From: Prevotella sp.
Lineage (GTDB): Bacteria > Bacteroidota > Bacteroidia > Bacteroidales > Bacteroidaceae
Assembly (NCBI GenBank): GCA_021203915.1
Contig: JAJQAI010000315.1
Location: 1-5,543, forward strand
Direction of reading: 5' to 3'
DNA length: 5,543 nt
A program made the translations under genes and the position numbers. Below are positions 1 through 4,866 of this stretch, piece after piece. The notes beneath the pieces are model-generated. The model searched no databases, had not been told where the DNA came from, and saw only the letters and a list, made by a program, of their open reading frames with translations. Each line of letters starts with the position of its first letter. The stretch's first letter is position 1.

Positions 1-27
1 GTATTATCATTTTAAGATGTAGCTCAC

Positions 28-71
28 AAAAAAAACAAGAAGTCTCCTTAACGTTTAAAGAAAACTTCTTG
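28..71 (-). terminator. Rho-independent terminator after uxaB
   Basis: Perfect 8-bp inverted repeat: CAAGAAGT at 36-43 and ACTTCTTG at 64-71, separated by about 20 nt that contain a weaker inner dyad (CTTAA/TTTAAAG). Read on the minus strand, the stem is followed directly by eight T residues (the A run at 28-35). It begins about 30 nt past the uxaB stop, where the hexuronate transcript should end. On the plus strand no T tract follows the stem, so it should work for leftward transcription only. Confidence 0.85.
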
Positions 72-100
72 CTTAAAAAAATGTATTATGAATAAATCAA

Positions 101-1549
101 TTATAGAATCGTCTTAACTGCTTCTAGCATACCCTTTTCTTGAATGAGGTCAAGATCTTTCTTAACCAAAGCAGCAAGACCAGGAATCTTATTGAGGTCT
201 TCACCCCAAATGCTTTCAGCTCCAAGAACACCTTCGGTAACCTTCTGAGTGTCGCCTGTTGCCCATAGCTCCTTGAGTAAGTCCATAATGTCTTGAGCAT
301 CATTAGGAACAATATCAACGCCGTCAGCACGCTTTCCACCCTTATAATAAGTGATGATAGCAGCTAGACCGAATACGAGACCCTCTGGGAGAGTTCCTTT
401 GCGCTCCAAGTATGTCTTAACACCAGGAAGATCACGTGTCTGATACTTCGGGAATGAGTTAAGCATGATACTTGTTACCTGATGGTCAACAAATGGATTT
501 AAGAAGCGCTCAAGCACATCGCTAGCGAACTTCTGGAGTTCATCCTTAGGTAGGTTCAAAGTCTCCATTAACTCCTCAAACTGTACCTTGTGGATGTACT
601 TACCAACAACCTCGTGGTTACATGCATCACGTACGATGTTGATACCGCTTAAGAAAGCAACAGGGCTTAGAACTGTGTGAGGACCATTTAGAAGAGTAAC
701 CTTACGCTCGTGGTATGGTTTCTCTGATGGAACGAAAAGTACATGTAGGCCAGCCTTATCTGCTGGGAATTCCTCAGCAATCTCCTCTGGTGCCTCGATT
801 ACCCATAGGTGGAAAATCTCAGCCTGAACAACTAGGTTATCCTCGTAGCAAACCTTCTGCTGAATCTCCTTGATTTCATTGCGTGGGAATCCAGGAACGA
901 TACGGTCTACTAAGGTAGCATAAACACCGCAGTGGTCAGTGAACCATTTCTTAAAGTCTTCACCTAAGTTCCATAGTTCTATGTACTTGTAGATGCAGTC
1001 CTTTAGAACGTGGCCATTTAGGAAGATGAGCTCACAAGGGAATATGATTAGACCCTTTGTTGGATCACCGCCAAATGTCTTAAAACGACGATAGAGCAAC
1101 TGAACGAGCTTGCCTGGATAAGAAGTAGCTGGAGCATCCTCAAATTTACAACTTGGATCAAAAGTGATACCAGCCTCTGTCGTGTTAGAAATCACGAAAC
1201 GAATCTCTGGCTGGTCAGCTAGTGCCATGAAAGCTTGATTCTGTGAATAAGGATTTAGCGCACGACTGATTACGTCTATACGCGTAAGACTGTTGACTGC
1301 TTGTCCCTCATCAAGTCCTTGGAGGTTAACGTGGTATAGACAATCTTGGCCATTGAGCCAATCTACCATACCTCTATCAATAGGTTGAACTACAACTACT
1401 GAACCATTGAAATCAGTCTTTTGGTTCATGTTATAAATAATCCAATCAATGAACGCACGTAGGAAGTTTCCCTCGCCGAACTGAATCACTTTCTCGGGCA
1501 TAACGCTCTTGGGTGCAGTCATTTTGTTAAGAGCTTGTAATTTTTTCAT
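101..1549 (-). CDS. uxaB: Tagaturonate reductase (altronate oxidoreductase)
   Basis: Cytoplasmic NADH-dependent enzyme that reduces D-tagaturonate to D-altronate in galacturonate breakdown. At 482 residues it matches the usual UxaB length (about 483 in E. coli). It belongs to the polyol-specific long-chain (mannitol dehydrogenase) family. The N-terminal nucleotide-binding motif GEGNFLR is at residues 25-31, and PCELIFLNG at 171-179 supplies the expected substrate-site Asn (N178). The catalytic signature K283-x4-N288-x2-H291 opens the helical C-terminal domain. The start ATG at 1549 is the only sensible one, since the cofactor motif begins about 23 residues in. The gene is last of the leftward cluster, 128 bp after uxuB, with its own TAACTTTG promoter and a terminator just downstream. 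Phe codons are mostly TTC (about 18 of 25 by hand count), more biased than in uxuA or rlmH, which suggests high expression. Fructuronate reductase of the same superfamily is the main alternative, but PCELI and the length favour UxaB. Confidence 0.93.
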   Translation of the reverse strand: MKKLQALNKMTAPKSVMPEKVIQFGEGNFLRAFIDWIIYNMNQKTDFNGSVVVVQPIDRGMVDWLNGQDCLYHVNLQGLDEGQAVNSLTRIDVISRALNPYSQNQAFMALADQPEIRFVISNTTEAGITFDPSCKFEDAPATSYPGKLVQLLYRRFKTFGGDPTKGLIIFPCELIFLNGHVLKDCIYKYIELWNLGEDFKKWFTDHCGVYATLVDRIVPGFPRNEIKEIQQKVCYEDNLVVQAEIFHLWVIEAPEEIAEEFPADKAGLHVLFVPSEKPYHERKVTLLNGPHTVLSPVAFLSGINIVRDACNHEVVGKYIHKVQFEELMETLNLPKDELQKFASDVLERFLNPFVDHQVTSIMLNSFPKYQTRDLPGVKTYLERKGTLPEGLVFGLAAIITYYKGGKRADGVDIVPNDAQDIMDLLKELWATGDTQKVTEGVLGAESIWGEDLNKIPGLAALVKKDLDLIQEKGMLEAVKTIL

Positions 1550-1580
1550 ATTTAGTGTTAGATTTAAATGATGTTTTCTT

Positions 1581-1636
1581 TTGTGAACAATGCAAAGTTA
1601 AGAAATTTCTATTATTGCTAAGAACTTTAATTCTTA
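1581..1636. promoter_or_regulatory. Dyad-rich operator candidates around the uxaB promoter
   Basis: Several symmetric elements surround the -7 box. TTGTGAACAA (1581-1590) has arms TTGT/ACAA and covers the expected transcription start. AGAAATTTCT (1601-1610) is a perfect 10-bp palindrome abutting the -7 box in the spacer. TAAGAA at 1619-1624 forms an inverted repeat with TTCTTA at 1631-1636 near -33. The TAAGAA half-site also occurs at 1599-1604, exactly 20 bp from the second copy, about two helical turns. Placement fits a regulator-binding region, but short A/T-rich palindromes arise easily by chance, and none matches a known ExuR/UxuR site that I can recognise. Confidence 0.3.
1593..1600 (-). 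promoter_or_regulatory. Promoter -7 element for uxaB
   Basis: On the minus strand these bases read TAACTTTG, an exact match to the Bacteroidota sigma-ABfr -7 consensus TAnnTTTG. It is followed by CA, as is common at such promoters. It lies about 44 bp before the uxaB ATG, giving a predicted leader of roughly 35-40 nt. No strong TTTG -33 element sits at the expected 19-21 bp spacing (only a GTTCTTAG-like stretch near 1618-1625), so activity may need an activator. This supports uxaB being transcribed independently as well as by read-through from uxuB. Confidence 0.7.
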
Positions 1637-1677
1637 AATTAGTTAAATTTTTTTAGTCTCGTTTTAGCCTCTTAAAA

Positions 1678-2490
1678 TCACATTGCAAAAACGTTAAATC
1701 CACCATCAACAACAGCCACTGTTCCGGTAACGAATTTAGAAGCGTCGCTAATGAGATAGTGTATGGTTCCACAGAGTTCTTCGGGGTCACCCATTCTACC
1801 ATAAGGAGTCTGATGAATAACATCTTTACCACGTTGTGTATACGTGCCATCGGGGTTAGTAAGGAGCTCTCTATTCTGCTCTGTTATAAAGAACCCAGGA
1901 GCAATGGCATTTACTCTAATCCCTTCGCCAAATTTCTTAGCGCATTCTGCAGCCATAAAAGCTGTAAAATTACTTACTCCGGCCTTAGCTGCAGCATAGC
2001 CACATACTCTTGTGATAGGACGGAAGGCAGCCATTGATGAGAAGTTGATAATAGAGCCCTTTTTCTGAGCAACCATAGGCTTTAGGAATTCCTGTGTTGG
2101 AATTGCTGTTCCGGCAAGATTTAGATTAATCACTTTTTGGAAATCTTCAACCTTCATATCAAAGAAATTTCCTGTAGGTGATATTATAGCTCCGGGCATA
2201 TTGCCTCCGGCTGCATTTAGCAAGGCATCTACTCTGCCATATTTAGCAACGATATCCTCGCAATTTTTCTTAACTATTTCCTGTTGCATCACATCGGTCT
2301 TCATGAATTCTAGGCAAAGTCCAGCGCTTTGGGCACTATTTTGGATCTCAAGCCCATTCTTTTCATTTCTACCCAGTATTATCACTTTAGCACCATTTTC
2401 TGCTAAGTAACGGGCAATTGTTTTTCCTAAAACTCCTGTTCCGCCTGTAACGACAACAACATAGTCCTTAATATTAAAAAGTTCGTTCAT
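1678..2490 (-). CDS. uxuB: SDR-family fructuronate reductase (D-mannonate oxidoreductase)
   Basis: Classical short-chain dehydrogenase/reductase of 270 residues, predicted cytoplasmic and NAD(P)H-dependent, interconverting D-fructuronate and D-mannonate in the glucuronate branch. The Rossmann motif TGGTGVLG is at 15-22 and NAAG at 92-95. The catalytic residues are N124, S152, Y165 and K169, with the canonical 13-residue Ser-Tyr spacing and YxxxK. APG is at 197-199, and the C-terminal FVTGTVAVVDGGF is typical of the family. The extended FITEQNRELL segment and the NAAGGN region resemble the SDR-type mannonate oxidoreductases of Gram-positives and Bacteroidota (B. subtilis UxuB, formerly YjmF), which are unrelated to E. 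coli UxuB of the mannitol dehydrogenase family. It starts 19 bp after the uxuA stop, so the two are cotranscribed and perform consecutive steps. The exact substrate is inferred from this neighbourhood; a gluconate 5-dehydrogenase or KduD-like activity cannot be excluded from sequence alone. No terminator is obvious after its stop. Confidence 0.85.
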   Translation of the reverse strand: MNELFNIKDYVVVVTGGTGVLGKTIARYLAENGAKVIILGRNEKNGLEIQNSAQSAGLCLEFMKTDVMQQEIVKKNCEDIVAKYGRVDALLNAAGGNMPGAIISPTGNFFDMKVEDFQKVINLNLAGTAIPTQEFLKPMVAQKKGSIINFSSMAAFRPITRVCGYAAAKAGVSNFTAFMAAECAKKFGEGIRVNAIAPGFFITEQNRELLTNPDGTYTQRGKDVIHQTPYGRMGDPEELCGTIHYLISDASKFVTGTVAVVDGGFNVFAM

Positions 2491-2509
2491 AAGAAAATGT
2501 ATTTATGTT

Positions 2510-3685
2510 CTATTTGATTCCAAGTTCTTTATCAACGGCAGAGAGTATACCCTCAACCTGTCCAAGGGCGAACATTCGTCCTAAGAAGGTATAACCGGCA
2601 TTGTATCCACGCGTTTCATCTCCTAGCATGTTTGGACCATGGTCAACCCTCATTGGAAGAGAAGGATTTACCTTTTCAAATATATGTGCTAGTTCCACTA
2701 AGTCCGCTCTTCCTCCTAAGTGTGAGGCCTCGGTAAAGTCTCCATTGGGATATACATAACAGGAACGCATGTGTACAAACCATGTGCGTTTTGCGTATTT
2801 ACGAGCTAGGCTACTTATGTCGTTATGTGCCCCGGCAGAAAGAGAACCAGCACAGAATGTAAGCCCATTGTGCTCATCGTCAACTTCAGAAAGAAACCAC
2901 TCTATATCCTCGTCACAAGTAACTATTCTAGGAAGACCTAAAATTGGGAATGGAGGATCATCAGGGTGTACGCACATATACATACCATACTCCCTACATG
3001 TTGGCATTATAGCACTTAAGAAGTACTTCATATTTTGGCGTAGACCATCTTTTGTTATGCCTTGATATAGCTTAAGCAAGCCTTTAAAAATCTCAACTGG
3101 ATGTTCATCATTTTCTGTAATATTACCATTTACAAAGCCTTGAGTCTTAACAATTATATTTTCAACAAGGCGATGATCATCCTCTTTGCTCATCTTTTTC
3201 TTAAGTTCTTCTACCTCCATAAGAACTTCCTTTGAATAGTCTTTTTCTGCTCCTTCACGCTTTAAGATGTGACAGTCAAAATAAGCGAATTGAGCATGAC
3301 TAAAGTATAGGTTGCTAGTGCCATTTGGATTTGGGTGAGTTAAGTCCGTTCTAGCCCAATCTAAAACGGGCATAAAATTGTAGCAAATAGTGTGCACGCC
3401 CTCAAGGCCAAGGTTTTTAAGACTTTCCTTGTAATTTTCTATTAACTCATCTCTATCTTTGCCACCATATTTTATGCTTTCTGAAACAGGAAGACTTTCA
3501 ACTACTGACCAACGCATGCCATAGCTTTCTATATATTCGCGAAGGTCACGAATCTTTTCTCTTTGCCATACTTCTCCATTTGGAACATCATGTAGGGCAG
3601 TTACAATACCCTCAACGCCAATCTGTCGAAGCATCTCAAGGGTAATTTTGTCATTTTTACCGAACCATCTCCAAGTCTTTTCCAT
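2510..3685 (-). CDS. uxuA: Mannonate dehydratase
   Basis: Dehydrates D-mannonate to 2-keto-3-deoxy-D-gluconate in the cytoplasm, the last dedicated glucuronate step. With the start at 3685 it has 391 residues (E. coli UxuA 394) and begins MEKTWRWFGKND, which aligns with the conserved UxuA N-terminus. An ATG 51 bp upstream (3736) would add 17 residues unlike the family and overlap rlmH by 40 bp, so I reject it. The fold is a xylose-isomerase-like TIM barrel. Metal-site residues can be read as H240 (HPDDPP), C278 (FCAGS), H305 (VHMRS) and D348 (RVDHGP). Other conserved blocks are VVESLPV (61-67), CYNFMPVLDWARTDL (101-115) and ILGLPRIV (248-255). It starts 11 bp after the rlmH stop, with only an A-rich leader and no Shine-Dalgarno, and is followed 19 bp later by uxuB. 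Nothing suggests truncation. Confidence 0.95.
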   Translation of the reverse strand: MEKTWRWFGKNDKITLEMLRQIGVEGIVTALHDVPNGEVWQREKIRDLREYIESYGMRWSVVESLPVSESIKYGGKDRDELIENYKESLKNLGLEGVHTICYNFMPVLDWARTDLTHPNPNGTSNLYFSHAQFAYFDCHILKREGAEKDYSKEVLMEVEELKKKMSKEDDHRLVENIIVKTQGFVNGNITENDEHPVEIFKGLLKLYQGITKDGLRQNMKYFLSAIMPTCREYGMYMCVHPDDPPFPILGLPRIVTCDEDIEWFLSEVDDEHNGLTFCAGSLSAGAHNDISSLARKYAKRTWFVHMRSCYVYPNGDFTEASHLGGRADLVELAHIFEKVNPSLPMRVDHGPNMLGDETRGYNAGYTFLGRMFALGQVEGILSAVDKELGIK

Positions 3686-3696
3686 AATAATGTTTT

Positions 3697-4167
3697 TTAT
3701 TCGTGATGATAGGCTTCTCCTTTTATTATAGTGCATGCACGATATAGTTGCTCTAAGAATATGAGTCGCACCATTTGGTGGGAGAATGTCATCTTTGACA
3801 GTGATATTTGATAGTTTGCTCTACTATATATTTGCTCTGAAAAGCCATATGGACCTCCAATAATAAAGATGATATGCTTTCCCATAGCAGTTATTTTTTC
3901 AACGAATAAGGCGAACTCTTTACTACTAAATTCTTTCCCCTTTTCATCTAGTAATACCACAAAACTCTTTTCATCGATGTTTTTTAGTATAGCCTCTGCT
4001 TGTTTTTCTTTGAGTTGTTTTTGAGAAAGGTTTGAAGAATTTTTTACCTCCCCTAAGACCTTAACATCAAATGGTAGATAATGATTTATGCGTTTTGAGT
4101 AATCGCTAATACTCTGAGCATATAAACCATCTTGTGTCTTGCCCACAAAAAGTAAAGTGACTTTCAT
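3697..4167 (-). CDS. rlmH: 23S rRNA (pseudouridine1915-N3)-methyltransferase RlmH
   Basis: Uses S-adenosylmethionine to methylate N3 of pseudouridine 1915 in helix 69 of 23S rRNA, acting on assembled 70S ribosomes. At 156 residues it has the standard length of this single-domain, SPOUT-class (trefoil-knot) family. The conserved LLDEKGKEFSS is at 72-82 and the SAM-binding glycine motif IIGGPYGF at 102-109. The knot-forming C-terminus is complete: ISLSKMTFSHQMVRLIFLEQ (121-140) then LYRAxTIIKGxAYHHE, matching the usual LxLSxMTxxHQxxRxxxxEQxYRA...YHxE pattern. It starts 19 bp after the DUF4491 stop and ends 11 bp before uxuA, so it sits inside a tight co-directional string. The DUF4491 pairing is familiar in Bacteroidales; the hexuronate genes directly behind it are the unexpected partner. 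Confidence 0.96.
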   Translation of the reverse strand: MKVTLLFVGKTQDGLYAQSISDYSKRINHYLPFDVKVLGEVKNSSNLSQKQLKEKQAEAILKNIDEKSFVVLLDEKGKEFSSKEFALFVEKITAMGKHIIFIIGGPYGFSEQIYSRANYQISLSKMTFSHQMVRLIFLEQLYRACTIIKGEAYHHE

Positions 4168-4186
4168 CTTAAACGCTTAATTGGTC

Positions 4187-4474
4187 TTATCCTTCTTTAT
4201 TAGGCTTCTTTGGAAACCATCCTCTTTCCACTCTCTTTTTTTGCTGGAACAACTCTCTTATAGACCAAAGCATAGAGCCTCCAATGATGCCCAAAAAAGC
4301 GGAAATTATATCATTATGGATAAAAAGCGCTATGCCTAAACATAAAAGGCCAACAATTAAGAAAACCCACCATAGTTTTGTTCCTGTATGATATTCCGTC
4401 TTTATAACTAAAGGGTGACAGGCACCAATTACTATCAAACTACAGGCGGCAATAGCTATTCCAAAAAAATTCAT
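4187..4474 (-). CDS. DUF4491 family small membrane protein
   Basis: Small integral inner-membrane protein of 95 residues and unknown function. Three hydrophobic segments can be seen, about residues 3-23, 34-52 and 55-71, followed by a charged tail. HP at 20-21, LWW at 34-36, GGSMLWSIREL (65-75) and the terminal RVERGWFPKKP (81-91) fit the DUF4491 family of Bacteroidota, whose members are about this size. The basic tail probably lies in the cytoplasm (positive-inside rule). It is the first gene of the leftward operon, 19 bp before rlmH, and probably supplies the promoter region for everything through uxuB. In its leader the frame is closed by a TAG at 4493-4495, and no Shine-Dalgarno sits at usual spacing (a GAGAGG lies about 14 nt upstream). 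Family assignment is from recalled motifs; no biochemical role should be inferred. Confidence 0.85.
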   Translation of the reverse strand: MNFFGIAIAACSLIVIGACHPLVIKTEYHTGTKLWWVFLIVGLLCLGIALFIHNDIISAFLGIIGGSMLWSIRELFQQKKRVERGWFPKKPNKEG

Positions 4475-4561
4475 TTCAAAGTTTTTTCCTCTCTACTTTC
4501 TTAAGGCACACCACCTTAAAAGCCAAAAAGACTGAGCTTTTTGACTTTCAAAGTAGCTCAT
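4475..4561 (-). promoter_or_regulatory. Structured 5' leader of the DUF4491-rlmH-uxu transcript
   Basis: Three hairpins can be drawn in the minus-strand RNA. H1 pairs TGAGCT (4560-4555) with AGCTCA (4538-4533) and encloses a short ACTTTGAAAGT dyad. H2 pairs AGTCAAAAAG (4546-4537) with CTTTTTGGCT (4530-4521), nine of ten pairs, loop CTCAGT, followed by TTTT. H3 pairs TTAAGG (4519-4514) with CCTTAA (4506-4501). H1 and H2 compete for the same bases. A 22-codon ORF (ATG at 4561-4559, TAG at 4495-4493) overlaps H1 and H2 and contains two Trp codons. The arrangement resembles an attenuator, but H2 is A/T-rich with only a short U tract, and no known riboswitch was recognised. Confidence 0.3.
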
Positions 4562-4566
4562 ATATG

Positions 4567-4597
4567 CAAATATCACAAAATTTCCTGAATTCTGCAA
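4567..4597 (-). promoter_or_regulatory. Candidate promoter for the DUF4491-rlmH-uxu operon
   Basis: On the minus strand a TTG at 4597-4595 is followed, after a 20-bp spacer, by GATATTTG at 4574-4567. The latter matches the Bacteroidota -7 consensus TAnnTTTG at all but the first position. Transcription would begin near 4560-4563, about 86-89 nt before the DUF4491 ATG and just at the start of the structured leader. An alternative is TTTTG at 4580-4576 with a TACTTTG element at 4555-4549, which lacks one base of the consensus spacing. Confidence 0.4.
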
Positions 4598-4640
4598 GGA
4601 AAGTTTCTTTAAATTTCAGACTTTCAAAAACGCTAAAAAA

Positions 4641-4656
4641 TGTAATTGCAATCACA
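4641..4656. promoter_or_regulatory. CRP/FNR-family operator-like palindrome
   Basis: TGTAATTGCAATCACA is symmetric except for one base pair (A4644 opposite C4653) around a perfect ATTGCAAT core. It matches the CRP-family consensus TGTGA-N6-TCACA at nine of ten specified positions. Its centre lies about 85-90 bp upstream of the predicted leftward start, a plausible activator position, and about 200 bp from the rightward start. Bacteroidales encode CRP-superfamily carbohydrate regulators (for example Cur of B. thetaiotaomicron); whether one recognises this exact sequence is not known to me. Confidence 0.35.
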
Positions 4657-4780
4657 CATGTTGACCTAGTATCCCATATGCCTCACTAAAAACGGTGCTA
4701 AAACAATATCTCGTCAAAATGCAATACTTACACTTATTGAGTCACTTATATTTACAAGGCTCTCTGTAAAAAAAATCCCC

Positions 4781-4802
4781 AGTTTTTTGATAGAAAAAAA
4801 CT
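4781..4802. repeat. A/T-rich inverted repeat upstream of the plus-strand promoter
   Basis: AGTTTTTT (4781-4788) and AAAAAACT (4795-4802) form a perfect 8-bp inverted repeat around the 6-nt loop GATAGA, flanked by CCCC on the left and TTTTCCCCC on the right. One G-C pair per stem makes it a weak RNA hairpin. It lies 36 bp upstream of the plus-strand -7 box and may act as bent A-tract DNA; a terminator role is unlikely because no gene reads into it. Confidence 0.25.
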
Positions 4803-4838
4803 TTTTCCCCCTACTGCTTAAATATCGAAGGTTTTGCT

Positions 4839-4846
4839 TAACTTTG
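4839..4846 (+). promoter_or_regulatory. Promoter -7 element for the membrane-protein gene
   Basis: TAACTTTG is an exact match to TAnnTTTG and identical to the uxaB element. Transcription should start about 5-7 bp downstream, near 4851-4853, leaving a leader of about 15 nt before the GTG at 4867. No clear TTTG -33 element is seen at the right spacing (4815-4820 reads TGCTTA). The short distance also supports the GTG over earlier in-frame starts. Confidence 0.65.
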
Positions 4847-4866
4847 AGGTCTTAAAAAAAATCAGA

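Larger units (their letters stand above)
4475..4866. other. Divergent intergenic regulatory region
   Basis: This 392-bp AT-rich stretch separates the leftward DUF4491-rlmH-uxu operon from the rightward membrane-protein gene. It has no convincing protein-coding gene; the longest short frames I noticed are a 22-codon minus-strand ORF in the leader (4561-4493) and a 16-codon plus-strand ORF beginning near 4709. It contains a structured leader (4475-4561), a candidate minus-strand promoter (4567-4597), a CRP-like palindrome (4641-4656), an A/T inverted repeat (4781-4802) and a plus-strand promoter (4839-4846). I see nothing in 4657-4780. Confidence 0.7.

Noticed and set aside
124..339. Minus-strand 71-codon frame inside uxaB
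   Set aside because: Lies wholly within uxaB in another frame and lacks domain features.
1653..1850. Minus-strand 65-codon frame overlapping the end of uxuB
   Set aside because: Out of frame with the strongly supported SDR gene, with no recognisable motif or leader; it is a shadow.
1759..2410. Plus-strand frames at 1759-2037 and 2201-2410 inside uxuB
   Set aside because: Antisense to a gene with intact catalytic motifs; composition looks like reverse-complement coding sequence and no promoter or family match is evident.
2769..3065. Plus-strand 98-codon frame inside uxuA
   Set aside because: Antisense shadow of the uxuA metal-site region, with no independent support.
3686..3736. Longer uxuA reading frame starting at 3736
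   Set aside because: The extra 17 residues do not resemble the UxuA N-terminus, and the extension would overlap the conserved rlmH C-terminus by 40 bp. MEKTWRWFG at 3685 aligns with the family start.
3812..3837. Repeated TTTGCTCT in the rlmH region
   Set aside because: Two short copies within conserved rlmH coding sequence; explained by codon content, not a repeat element.
4709..4759. Plus-strand 16-codon ORF in the divergent intergenic region
   Set aside because: Very short, no promoter or leader recognised, and codon content resembles random AT-rich DNA.
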